DNA from: Flavobacterium sp. Sd200
Lineage (GTDB): Bacteria > Bacteroidota > Bacteroidia > Flavobacteriales > Flavobacteriaceae
Assembly (NCBI RefSeq): GCF_009826935.1
Contig: NZ_WUMN01000002.1
Location: 372,001 to 436,000 of the forward strand
Direction: 5' to 3'
DNA length: 64,000 bases
The notes beneath the pieces are model-generated. The model did not search any database. It worked only from the letters and a program-made list of their open reading frames with translations, and was not told the origin of the DNA. Positions within the stretch are counted from its first letter, which is position 1. Each line of letters starts with the position of its first letter. Made by a program: the position numbers and the translations under genes. Below, piece by piece: positions 43,419 through 51,808 of the stretch.

Positions 43419-44705
43419 ATGAAAAAAGAAGAGATCACACCGAAAATGCAGCGCCAGCGCAAGTTCATGCTCATGCTCCCGATACTTGTATTGCCATTTT
43501 TAACCCTTGCATTCTGGGCATTGGGCGGCGGCAAAATGGAGGCGGCAGAAGCGGCGTCCCTTGAAACCAAAGGGTTCAACCTTAACCTGCCCGGTGCTAA
43601 CTTACCGGAGGGTAAACCGATGAACAAGATGAGCTATTACGAGCAGGCTCAGAAGGATTCTACCAGACTTGGTGAGCAAAAGCGTAACGACCAGGCCAAT
43701 TTGAGCAAACCCGGACAGGAAGCCTTTGGCAATCCATTCAAGGATAATGCGACGACTCGCGGGCTGAACACTTCAATAGGCGGTGGGTATGGCAATGACC
43801 CCAAGACGGAAAACATTTACCGAAAACTGGAACTGCTCAATAAGGAACTGAATAAACCTGCGACCATCCCTGCCGCAGGCAGTACTTCCGTTACAACACC
43901 TCGCGGCGGGACAGCCACAGGCAGGACCGATGCAGAAAAGCTTGAAAAAATGATGCAGGCCATGAATGAGCCCGGCAAACCTGACCCCGAACTGGCTCAA
44001 CTCAATAGCATGCTGGAGAAAATCATGGACATCCAAAACCCCGGCCGTGTTAAGGAACAATTGGACCGGGCTAAGGAGCAAAAACAGGAGCTGGCCTACA
44101 AGGTAGAGGCGGTAAGCGACGCGGCGGTCACACTGCTCGATAATAACCTCTACTATCAAAATATGGGCAACGGCTTTTATGGGCTTGATGATACTACAAA
44201 TGATACAACCACCCAAAATGCAATACCAGCCGTCATCCATGAAACGCAGACCTTGGTAAATGGAGCGATTGTAAAGCTGCGCCTACAGGAAGCTATTTCG
44301 GTAAACGGCATCAAAATCCCTAAAGACAGTTTCATCTTTGGGGTAGCCTCGATTAGCGGTGAGCGCCTGAACGTTGAAATTACCAGCATTCGCTATGGTA
44401 ATTCCATATTTCCGGTGACTTTGCAGGTGTTTGATATGGACGGCCTTGACGGCATCCATATACCGGGTGCCATCGCCCGTGACGTGGCCACTAATTCCGC
44501 TGACCGTAGTGTGCAGGGCATTGGCCTTTCCTCCCTTGACCCGACATGGCAGGGACAGGCGGCCAGTGCCGGTATTGAGACCGCTAAAACACTCTTTAGC
44601 AAAAAAGTAAAGCTTGTGAAAGTTACCGTCAAGGCTGGCTATCAGGTACTGCTGCGTGATAGCAAACAGCAACAGGCAACAGTTCAACCCGACAACCAAC
44701 ATTAA
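43419..44705 (+). CDS. traM: TraM conjugation protein (VirB10-like)
   Basis: 428 residues. One membrane helix (about 18-37) with the Lys/Arg-rich MQRQRKFM before it, then a long Gly/Asn-rich linker, then a beta-barrel domain from about residue 260 (AIPAVIHETQTLVNGAIVKLRL). The C-terminus ends in a charged tail. In other systems VirB10 spans both membranes and gates the channel. It is followed by traN after 11 bases. Confidence 0.9.
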   Translation: MKKEEITPKMQRQRKFMLMLPILVLPFLTLAFWALGGGKMEAAEAASLETKGFNLNLPGANLPEGKPMNKMSYYEQAQKDSTRLGEQKRNDQANLSKPGQEAFGNPFKDNATTRGLNTSIGGGYGNDPKTENIYRKLELLNKELNKPATIPAAGSTSVTTPRGGTATGRTDAEKLEKMMQAMNEPGKPDPELAQLNSMLEKIMDIQNPGRVKEQLDRAKEQKQELAYKVEAVSDAAVTLLDNNLYYQNMGNGFYGLDDTTNDTTTQNAIPAVIHETQTLVNGAIVKLRLQEAISVNGIKIPKDSFIFGVASISGERLNVEITSIRYGNSIFPVTLQVFDMDGLDGIHIPGAIARDVATNSADRSVQGIGLSSLDPTWQGQAASAGIETAKTLFSKKVKLVKVTVKAGYQVLLRDSKQQQATVQPDNQH

Positions 44706-44716
44706 ATAACAACGAT

Positions 44717-45538
44717 ATGAAAACGATCAAAGCATTTTTAGTACTGGCCACAGCCTTTTTACTAAATGGTATCACGGCCTATGCACAACCTGAAATAAAA
44801 TCGGTGCCGGTTTACATAACTGCCATCAAAACAACCAACATTATTTTTCCTTAGGCCATCATCAGCGTTGACCGCGGCAGCCGGTTTATCCTTGCGCAAA
44901 AAGCCAAGGGTGTGGAAAATATTTTGCAGGTAAAAGCCGCGAGGGACAGTTTCCCGGAAACTAACCTTTCGGTCATTACCGCAGATGGCAGGCTGAGTTC
45001 CTTCGTGGTCAACTACAGCAGCCAGCCGCAAAATTTGAATATTTCAATTACTGAAAGTACCCCGAAAAACAGCATCACCTTTTCAGAGGCGAATTACAAT
45101 AAGGCCGAAGTCACGCGATATGCGAAAGCGGCATTGAATAGTGACGTTAGCAGTAGTCTTTCCCGCGATAAAAATGCAGGTATTAGTTTATCTGTCCTCG
45201 GTTTCTTTACCCATAACGATGTCATTTATTGCAGGCTGGAGATAGAGAACCGTACCAACATCGGATACGACATTAACCAATTGCGATTCTTTATCCGCGA
45301 CCAGCAAAAAGCCAAACGTACCGCTACCCAGGAAATTGAGGTAACGCCCATACTCTCTGAAAAGGAAATATCTGCCATAAAAGCAAATAGCATGCAATCC
45401 GTCGTCTTTGCTCTTCCAAAGTTTACCATTCCCGACAAGAAGTATTTAGCGATCCAGCTCATGGAGAAGAATGGCGGCAGGCAACTGGAGGTGCACATAA
45501 GGAATAAGAAGCTCGTCAGGGCAAGGCTCTTACCATAA
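44717..45538 (+). pseudogene. traN: traN (VirB9-like), interrupted by an in-frame amber codon
   Basis: The gene starts at ATG 44717 with a good signal peptide (ending ITAYAQPE). Codon 46 is TAG at 44852-44854, in the middle of NIIFP-stop-AIISVDRGS. In related proteins this position is normally tyrosine (FPYAI), so one base change made it. The rest of the gene continues in the same frame to 45538 and includes VENILQVKAARDSFPETNL. VirB9 proteins form the outer-membrane ring, so a true stop would block transfer. Alternatives are a sequencing error, readthrough, or reinitiation at Met66 (44912), which would lack the signal peptide. Confidence 0.85.
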
Positions 45539-45551
45539 CATTAGGGAAGCG

Positions 45552-46688
45552 ATGAAGATAGCAATCAATGATTACGGCTTAGTCATGCAGGGCTTGGCCG
45601 AGCTGCATGTCGAAGGGTATGCTTATATCGCCTTTGACCCTGTTTTACCCGTGTCGGACCTAAAGGAATTAAATGCATTTGATGACGGCTACGACGTGAT
45701 AGAGTACTGCCACGAAATGAGCACCGATTTGGATCTTTACGACTATGAAGCCATTTGGCCGCTATATCGGGCAATGGAAAAAGGACTTGAAGACAGCAGC
45801 CTGATTACCATTCAGGATAACTTCATAGACCTATCTGCCCTGCTCAAAACTTACTATCACATAGAATCTGAAACTGTAAAACTTAAAAATAACATGGACA
45901 TGAACCAGAAAAATTTGGACTACCTGCAAGACCAGGTAAAGTACACAGGGTTTGGCGAGGGATTGTCAGGTGACCTGAAAAGGAATATTGAAAAAGGCGG
46001 CGAAGAGTTTAAACTAAAGCACAACACCAAGTTTGGCGACGACACTGTTGATGCTACCCTCAATTTCAGTAAGTCAAAGCAGAGCGACATGTATTTCTTT
46101 AACTCTTATAATGTAAGCCTCCAAAAAGAGGGCAGCCCTGAGAAATTCGAGCAAACCTTCTATATCAACAAAGGCCAAAATATCACCCTCAAAGAAGCCT
46201 ACAACCTTATGGAAGGCCGGGCGGTAAACAAAGACCTCACCAACAAAGAAGGGGAAAAATACAACGTTTGGTTACAGATGGACATGAGGCAAAGTGACGA
46301 CAAGGGCAACTTTGCACTCAAAAAATACAGCGAGAATTACGGCTATGATTTGAATGCGGCCTTGTCCAAACACCCAATAAAAGAGTTGCAACGCAATGAT
46401 TTTAAGGATGACCTGATAGACAGCCTCAAAAAAGGCAATATCCAATCGGTGACCTTTCAGGTTGATGGTGCCGAGCAAAAGCATTTTGTGGAGGCCAATC
46501 CTAAATTTAAAACGGTCAATGTATATGATGAGAACATGCAGAAGTTGGGTGCCCGTGAATCTAAATCTGAGAAACAGGCTGAGGGCGCAAGCCAATCGGC
46601 TAAAAAAGCGGAAAAAGCTGAAGTGGCTGATGCAGAAGCACCGGGCAATTCCAAAAAGGCTAAAAAAGACGTGGGACAGAAAGTGTAA
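45552..46688 (+). CDS. ICE protein with DUF3945-type C-terminal half
   Basis: 378 residues. The N-terminal 110 residues are acidic. Residues about 140-335 contain the FNSYNVSLQ, TFYINKGQNITLKEAYNLMEGRAVNKDLTNKEGEKYNVWLQ, and FVEANPKFKTVNVYDEN phrases of the DUF3945 family found in Bacteroidota elements. The C-terminal 45 residues are low-complexity, Ala/Lys/Glu-rich. No enzymatic motif is seen. It follows traN by 13 bases and precedes a second DUF3945-type gene. A role in the recipient or in DNA handling is only inferred. Confidence 0.75.
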   Translation: MKIAINDYGLVMQGLAELHVEGYAYIAFDPVLPVSDLKELNAFDDGYDVIEYCHEMSTDLDLYDYEAIWPLYRAMEKGLEDSSLITIQDNFIDLSALLKTYYHIESETVKLKNNMDMNQKNLDYLQDQVKYTGFGEGLSGDLKRNIEKGGEEFKLKHNTKFGDDTVDATLNFSKSKQSDMYFFNSYNVSLQKEGSPEKFEQTFYINKGQNITLKEAYNLMEGRAVNKDLTNKEGEKYNVWLQMDMRQSDDKGNFALKKYSENYGYDLNAALSKHPIKELQRNDFKDDLIDSLKKGNIQSVTFQVDGAEQKHFVEANPKFKTVNVYDENMQKLGARESKSEKQAEGASQSAKKAEKAEVADAEAPGNSKKAKKDVGQKV

Positions 46689-46706
46689 TGCACAAATCCT
46701 ATAATC

Positions 46707-47759
46707 ATGAATATGCAGGAACCCCTGAACAGGGTAGCCATAGCCCTACAAGACTGGCGGACAAGAGAACAGCGCCTGGAGCAACTGTTTTCGGTAGATC
46801 CAGCCCAAAGCAGGGCACTACTTTTTGAAAAGCTCCGCAATTACGAGCGTATTGCTGCCAGGTTCAGGAACACGGATAAAACGGAAGAACGTATGGCCCT
46901 GCAGGTATTACAGCAGGAAAAAAGGCAGGTAGAGCAAAAACTTTATCCCAATTTTTTCCTGCGCCTTTTGCGCAGGTTATTTATCAACCCTAAATATTTA
47001 TACAGATTAAAGAGCTGTTCGTGGCTTACACTCACAAGAAGGCAGCTGAACAAAACAATGCCTCGCTGCAATTACAGTTGCAGCGTATCGGATTGAGCAC
47101 TGTGGCACAACAGTTAGCAAAAAATATAGACGAGGGGCACCAGCACTTCAGCATTCCGGTTTCCGGTTACCTCAATGAAAGTCAACGGCTCGACCGGGAA
47201 GTATCATTCGCTAAAGACGATGCAGGCCATTACCGATTTGGAAGGTTATAGAGCCACTTTGCATGTTGAAGGCAAACCCGAAGAAAAACGCCAGCATTAT
47301 TTCGGTATGAAATACGGGCATGAAATAAATCCTACGCAGGCTTATAATCTTTTACTGGGACGGGCTATTGAAAAGGACGGGAAGTGGTTACAATTCGACC
47401 TCAACGATAAAGATGCCCAAGGGAACTTCCGCGTAAAAGAATTTCATTCGGGTTACGGCTATGACCTTGATAAGTCGCTGCAATCCCTACCACTCAGAGA
47501 TCATAAAAATGGGGCTGAGATTGCAGCTATAAAACAACAGCTACTACAGGGCCAGCGCGTTGAAGTTAGTTTCTTAAAAGACGGCAATGAACGCAGATAT
47601 TTTATTGAGGCAAACCCACAGCATAAATCGGTCAATATCTACGATGAGCATTCGCGGAAAATATCCCTCAACACTGCACTCAGTGCGAAAATTATCGAAG
47701 CTGTTAAAATAGCCGACTACGAGCAAGTTAAAGAACTGGAAAAGCAGCCTAAGAAATAG
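46707..47759 (+). pseudogene. DUF3945-type ICE gene with two compensating frameshifts
   Basis: Three overlapping frames make one protein of about 350 residues. The first (46707 to about 46995) ends near LFINPK. The second runs to about 47240 (KELFVAYTHKKAAEQ to GHYRF). The third returns to the first frame (EGYRATLHVEGK to KELEKQPKK). Restoring one A in the TAAAT run near 46990 and removing one G near 47240 rejoins them. The middle has VSGYLNESQRLDREVSF and the third has INPTQAYNLLLGRAIEKDG, both DUF3945 hallmarks. The indels lie at short homopolymers, so sequence error is possible. Otherwise the gene is broken. Confidence 0.8.
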
Positions 47760-47786
47760 GGCATGCGAATAATTTAAGCGCTAGTT

Positions 47787-48086
47787 ATGGACAGGTTAAA
47801 GCCTTTATCGGATTTTCTATCTCTGGTGGCTCAGGATGGCCGTATCGGCCCAACCCACATCGCTGTATATGTTGCACTGTGGAAGATCCGGCTAGACAGG
47901 GGCTTTGAAAATCCTATACGAATATTCAGCCGCGATGTTATGTATGTGGCAAAAATTTCATGGCGCAATACTTTTTATTCCTGTGTACATGACCTGCACG
48001 AATATGGCTACATCAGCTATGCCCCTTCATTTAAACGAACCCAGGGAAGCTTAATATTCTTCTCCGGCGATAAGGAACCAATGTAA
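47787..48086 (+). CDS. Small winged-helix-like ICE protein
   Basis: 99 residues. The phrase GPTHIAVYVALWKIRLDRGFENPIRIFSRDVMYVAKISWRNTFYSCVHDLHEYGYISY has the order of a winged helix (ISWRNTFYSCVHDLHEYGYI as recognition helix and wing). No family name is certain. It could regulate the element's excision or replication. It precedes a strong terminator and the recombinase unit. Confidence 0.65.
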   Translation: MDRLKPLSDFLSLVAQDGRIGPTHIAVYVALWKIRLDRGFENPIRIFSRDVMYVAKISWRNTFYSCVHDLHEYGYISYAPSFKRTQGSLIFFSGDKEPM

Positions 48087-48101
48087 CCCACTCAACAAAT
48101 T

Positions 48102-48125
48102 TAAAGCCCAATTGGGCTTTTTTTA
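48102..48125 (+). terminator. Rho-independent terminator
   Basis: AAAGCCCAA pairs with TTGGGCTTT and is followed by a T-run. It separates the 99-aa gene from the small gene upstream of the recombinase. Confidence 0.85.
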
Positions 48126-48142
48126 ATTAGAACAGGAGGTGA

Positions 48143-48310
48143 ATGATGGACGGTGAAAATGATACAATCCTGCCTGAGAAAGCGATGAAACTCCTTCGGG
48201 ACGACGGAATTGACGTAAATCTTGAACAAGCTACAATTATCCTGCATTTTCTATCGCATATGGCTGAAATAGTGGCTGATCAATACTTAGATCGGGCAGA
48301 TATTTTGTAA
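48143..48310 (+). CDS. Small protein upstream of the recombinase
   Basis: 55 residues from ATG 48143 (a second ATG follows at 48146). The product reads MMDGENDTILPEKAMKLL, then DGIDVNLEQATIILHFL, then MAEIVADQYL, an all-helical small protein. Its short length explains why a length filter would drop it. The same type of small protein is known to precede Bacteroidota recombinases, but I cannot name a family. A strong Shine-Dalgarno (AGGAGGT, five bases before the ATG) is unusual in Bacteroidota, where such sites are weak. It could be a directionality factor; this is inference. Confidence 0.65.
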   Translation: MMDGENDTILPEKAMKLLRDDGIDVNLEQATIILHFLSHMAEIVADQYLDRADIL

Positions 48311-48358
48311 ATTTACGTATCAAGCGAACGGATTACACAACCGTAAATATTTGGATTT

Positions 48359-49963
48359 ATGAAAATAGCGGATTTATACGTACGTGTAAGTACAGATGAA
48401 CAGGCAGATAAAGGATATTCCCAGCGCGACCAGGAAGAGCGCCTGAGAAAATATTGTGAGATCAACGATATACAGGTGCGCAAAGTAATTTATGAGGATC
48501 ACAGCGCTAAAACTTTTGACAGGCCGGCATGGGCTAAATTATTAATTGACCTTAGAAAATACCGAGGCCAATCGGACCTCGTGATTTTTACTAAATGGGA
48601 TCGCTTTAGCCGTAATGCAGGTGATGCCTACCATATGATCAGTACCCTTAGGAGATTGGGAATCGATCCACAGGCAGTGGAGCAGCCTTTAGATTTATCT
48701 ATCCCCGAAAACAAGATGATGCTCGCGTTTTACCTTGCAGCGCCCGAAGTCGAAAATGACCGTCGGGCACTCAATGTATTTCACGGGATGAGAAGGGCAA
48801 AAAAAGAAGGACGCGTCATGGGTTATGCTCCTATAGGCTATGTAAACAAGATCAGTGAGGCAGGGAAAAAACATATTGCAATAACCGACAAAGAAGGTTC
48901 TATAATGAAATGGGCTTTTACCGAACTGGCACAGGAAGTATATAATACCGAACAGATTTGGAAAATGGCTCAATCAAAGGGTCTCAAATGCAGCAAAAAT
49001 ACATTTTGGATGGCCATACGAAACCCGGTATACTGTGGTAAAGTATTTGTTCCTAAATATAAAGATGAAGAAAGCTCTCTTGTCCAGGGACAGCATGAAG
49101 CCCTTATTAGCGAAGAAATGTTTTATCAGGTTCAGGACATCCTTGATGGGCGTAAAAAGGTTCAAAGAACAAAAATATTAGTAGACCCAGAATTACCACT
49201 CAGGGGATTTCTGCTGTGCCCAAGGTGTCACAAACTATTGACAGGCAGTGCATCAAAAGGCCGCAGTACCTATTACTATTATTATCACTGCACTTCTCAA
49301 TGTGGGTTCAGGCATAAAGCACCTGAAATGAATGAAGAAATTGTCAGAGAGATCAAAAAACACGTCAGCCCTATCGGAGAGCTGAAGCTTTACCGGGAAT
49401 TAATTGTGAAATTCTATAAAGACAAAACCAAAGGTTACAATTCTGAAATACAACAGACCCGCCAGCAACTTGATGAGCTGAATGTAAGGCTATCAAAAGC
49501 CCGCGACTTGTTATTAGCCGGAGATATTGATGCTAATGATTACCGTACTATAAAATCAGAAATTGAAAGCAAAATTAACCGATTGGAAGCAAAGCTCACT
49601 TCCTCCCTTAAGCCTAATGCTAACATCGAAGAGGTACTGGATAACGCTCTTATCAATGTTGCCCAGCTTGATACGCTTTACTCCCAAGGCACTGTAAATC
49701 AAAAGAGAAAGATAATTGGTTCGATATTCCCCGAAAAATTGACATTCGACGGTGTCGGTTATCGAACCACAAAAGTCAACGAAGCATTAGTACTTTTGTC
49801 GCTGTTTTCCAATAAGTTACGGGGCAAAAAAAATGGGACAAATCAGTCATTTGACGATTTGTCCCGTGATGTGCGGGTGAAAGGACTCGAACCTTCACAC
49901 CGTGAGGCACCAGATCCTAAGTCTGGCGTGTCTACCAATTTCACCACACCCGCAGGTATATAA
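48359..49963 (+). CDS. Large serine recombinase (ICE integrase)
   Basis: 534 residues. The resolvase domain is at about 1-145 with catalytic Ser11 in YVRVSTDEQ, and KWDRFSRNAGDAY is the DRFSR signature. A recombinase domain (about 155-265) and a zinc ribbon (CPRC ... CTSQC, about 290-320) follow, then a coiled coil (about 360-420). The final 32 or so residues (DVRVKGLEPSHREAPDPKSG...) come from reading the antisense of tRNA-Leu, so the native protein probably ends differently when the element is circular. It inserts and excises the ICE. It lies 48 bases behind the 55-aa gene. Confidence 0.92.
   Translation: MKIADLYVRVSTDEQADKGYSQRDQEERLRKYCEINDIQVRKVIYEDHSAKTFDRPAWAKLLIDLRKYRGQSDLVIFTKWDRFSRNAGDAYHMISTLRRLGIDPQAVEQPLDLSIPENKMMLAFYLAAPEVENDRRALNVFHGMRRAKKEGRVMGYAPIGYVNKISEAGKKHIAITDKEGSIMKWAFTELAQEVYNTEQIWKMAQSKGLKCSKNTFWMAIRNPVYCGKVFVPKYKDEESSLVQGQHEALISEEMFYQVQDILDGRKKVQRTKILVDPELPLRGFLLCPRCHKLLTGSASKGRSTYYYYYHCTSQCGFRHKAPEMNEEIVREIKKHVSPIGELKLYRELIVKFYKDKTKGYNSEIQQTRQQLDELNVRLSKARDLLLAGDIDANDYRTIKSEIESKINRLEAKLTSSLKPNANIEEVLDNALINVAQLDTLYSQGTVNQKRKIIGSIFPEKLTFDGVGYRTTKVNEALVLLSLFSNKLRGKKNGTNQSFDDLSRDVRVKGLEPSHREAPDPKSGVSTNFTTPAGI
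49835..49865 (-). terminator. Hairpin inside the recombinase 3' end, terminator for tRNA-Leu
   Basis: GGGACAAATC (49835-49844) pairs with GATTTGTCCC (49856-49865), with an inner GTCA/TGAC and a TT loop. On the minus strand it is followed by A and eight T residues, a good terminator for the tRNA-Leu transcript. It lies wholly within the recombinase frame, six bases before the tRNA 3' end. It may also be part of the attachment site. Confidence 0.65.
49872..49953 (-). tRNA. tRNA-Leu (anticodon TAG), ICE insertion site
   Basis: The 82-nt minus-strand gene folds as a class II tRNA. Acceptor arms are GCGGGTG and CACCCGC, the discriminator base is A at 49872, the D-arm carries GTGAAATTGGTAGACACG, the anticodon loop is CTTAGGA, the variable arm is long, and the T-arm is GTTCGAGTCC. 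CCA is not encoded. The 3' end faces the recombinase, so the element abuts the tRNA 3' end. Confidence 0.93.
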
Positions 49964-50048
49964 AAACAGTAGTTTTTATCATTACAAGGCTGCAAAGATA
50001 CAATTAGTTTTTATATTTCAAAGGAAATTTTAAAACTTATGCAATTAA

Positions 50049-50399
50049 TTACTTCCTTAATATTTTTTCCATCGCTTTTCCTTTGGCAAGCTCGTCTATA
50101 AGTTTGTCTAAGTAGCGTACTTTTTGCATCAGTCTATCTTCGATATCCTCTACCCTGTAGCCGCATATCACTCCTGTAATTTTGTCTGCATTAGGATTCA
50201 TTAGAGGAGCCTGTGCAAAAAAAGTTTCAAAATCTACCCTGTTATCTATTTGCTCCTGTAACGCTTTTTCATCATAGCCTGTAAGCCAGAAAATAATGGT
50301 ATCTACTTCCTGTTTCGTGCGTTGCTTCTTCTCGGCCTTTTGTACATACAGCGGATATACCCCAGCAAATACCATCTTATAAACTCTCGAATTATCCAT
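50049..50399 (-). CDS. DUF2200 family protein
   Basis: 116 residues. The start [25 protein letters not shown] and the middle [15 protein letters not shown] are the DUF2200 signature. The function of the family is not known. It follows the HxlR regulator by seven bases in the same direction and probably shares its transcript. It lies just outside the element, 96 bases from the tRNA-Leu 5' end, and appears to be ordinary chromosome. Confidence 0.85.
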   Translation of the reverse strand: MDNSRVYKMVFAGVYPLYVQKAEKKQRTKQEVDTIIFWLTGYDEKALQEQIDNRVDFETFFAQAPLMNPNADKITGVICGYRVEDIEDRLMQKVRYLDKLIDELAKGKAMEKILRK

Positions 50400-50406
50400 A
50401 CCGTTT

Positions 50407-50772
50407 TTATTTTTTATAGGTTCCGCTACCGTCTTTAAATGCCCAGTTAGCCATTGCGTCTATAACAGGCATGAGGCCTTTTCCTGAAGTACTGAGCCTA
50501 TAGGTAACAAATGGCGGAACGACAGGCTTAGCCTCTCTAATAACAAGACCGTCTGCTTCAAGTTGTTTAAGGTGCTGTATAAGCATCTTTTCTGTAACTG
50601 CCGGAATAGCACGTTTTAGTTCGCTATACCGTTTATCTCCCTGAGATAGATGATAAATAATTATAGGCTTCCAGTAACCACCTATTTTTTCCATTACATA
50701 AGTTACAGGGCACTGCTCGAGGGCATACTGCTTGTTTTCCTGAATGGTAGAAGTTTCTTTAATAGCTGTCAT
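50407..50772 (-). CDS. HxlR-family regulator
   Basis: 121 residues from ATG 50772 (an upstream TTG is less likely). The winged helix includes [32 protein letters not shown] and [17 protein letters not shown], which define HxlR. Cys near residue 21 is the conserved redox-sensitive position in this family. It is divergent from the NmrA-like oxidoreductase gene, with a 84-base gap carrying two copies of GTAAGTAC, so it probably represses that gene and itself. Confidence 0.88.
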   Translation of the reverse strand: MTAIKETSTIQENKQYALEQCPVTYVMEKIGGYWKPIIIYHLSQGDKRYSELKRAIPAVTEKMLIQHLKQLEADGLVIREAKPVVPPFVTYRLSTSGKGLMPVIDAMANWAFKDGSGTYKK

Positions 50773-50790
50773 AATCAAACCTACTTTAGG

Positions 50791-50829
50791 GTAAGTACTT
50801 GCACAAAAGTAAGTACAAATATACCTTTG
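50791..50829 (+). promoter_or_regulatory. Divergent promoter with HxlR operator candidate
   Basis: GTAAGTAC is repeated at 50791-50798 and 50809-50816 (18 apart). A minus-33 TTG (50799-50801) and a minus-7 TACCTTTG (50822-50829) are spaced 20 bases, matching the Bacteroidota promoter. The repeats overlap the minus-33 and spacer region, as expected for an HxlR repressor site. Confidence 0.6.
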
Positions 50830-50856
50830 TTCCTATAAATAAAAAACATTTTTATC

Positions 50857-51735
50857 ATGAAAATCATCATCACAGGCTCTTTAGGCAACATAGGTAAACC
50901 TCTTACTCAAAAATTAATCGCTAAGAGCCATGAAGTAACCGTTGTTAGCAGCCAGGAAGATAGAAAAGCAGCTATTAATGCATTAGGCGCAAAGGCCGCT
51001 GTAGGTTCGGTTAGCGACACTGAATTTCTTACTAACATTTTTGCAGATGCCGATGCACTTTTTGCCATGACACCTCCAAACCTAGGCGGCAGCAATGTAA
51101 TTGCCAACACGGTTGGCGCAGGTAAAGCTTTTGCCAATGCTATAAAACAATCGGGCATTAAGCGCGTGGTTTTGCTGAGCAGCATTGGTGCCGACCTGCC
51201 ATCGGGCAATGGACCAATTAAAGGGCTTTACGAAATAGAACAACTGTATAATGACATACAGGACGTTAGCTTTACGTATTTGCGTGCCGGATATTTTTAC
51301 AACAACTTTTATAATGATATACCGCTTATTAAAAATGCAGGAATTACAGGCGCAAACATTCCGGCAAACGCAACTATTCCGTTAGTACATACTGTTGATA
51401 TTGCAACGGCAGCCGCCGAAGAATTGACGCAAACCACAGCAAAGAACAACATCCGTTATATAGTAAGTGATGTAAAAACTCCTACACAGGTAGCTGCCGC
51501 TTTAGGAACAGCTATAGGTAAACCCGAACTCCCGTGGGTTGAATTCAGCAATGAAGAGTATTTAGGAGGAATGACGCAGGCCGGAGTACCGGAAGAAATT
51601 GCAGCCCTGTACACCGAAATGGGAGCTGGTTTAGCTAACGGTTCTATTGCAAATGATTTTATTAAAAGCGGGGCACCTGTTGTGGGTCAAACCAAGCTGG
51701 AAGAATTTGCAAAAGAATTTGCTGCGACATTTTAA
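50857..51735 (+). CDS. NmrA-like NAD(P)-binding oxidoreductase
   Basis: 292 residues with the Rossmann start IIITGSLGNIGKPLTQKL (Gly-rich loop GSLGNIG). VVLLSSIGAD and YLRAGYFYNNF fit the NmrA/atypical SDR group, whose members bind NAD(P) and often act as redox sensors or quinone reductases. Divergent from the HxlR regulator, the usual arrangement for such pairs. It ends before a strong bidirectional terminator. Confidence 0.88.
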   Translation: MKIIITGSLGNIGKPLTQKLIAKSHEVTVVSSQEDRKAAINALGAKAAVGSVSDTEFLTNIFADADALFAMTPPNLGGSNVIANTVGAGKAFANAIKQSGIKRVVLLSSIGADLPSGNGPIKGLYEIEQLYNDIQDVSFTYLRAGYFYNNFYNDIPLIKNAGITGANIPANATIPLVHTVDIATAAAEELTQTTAKNNIRYIVSDVKTPTQVAAALGTAIGKPELPWVEFSNEEYLGGMTQAGVPEEIAALYTEMGAGLANGSIANDFIKSGAPVVGQTKLEEFAKEFAATF

Positions 51736-51750
51736 TGAATGTGAATATAA

Positions 51751-51790
51751 AAAAAAGCTCCTTTAAACTTTTATTTAAAGGAGCTTTTTT
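51751..51790. terminator. Bidirectional rho-independent terminator
   Basis: AAAAAAGCTCCTTTAAA pairs with TTTAAAGGAGCTTTTTT. The A/T flanks let it serve the oxidoreductase gene (plus) and the nuclease gene (minus), which converge here. Confidence 0.85.
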
Positions 51791-51808
51791 AAATTCTGTA
51801 ACACAGTG

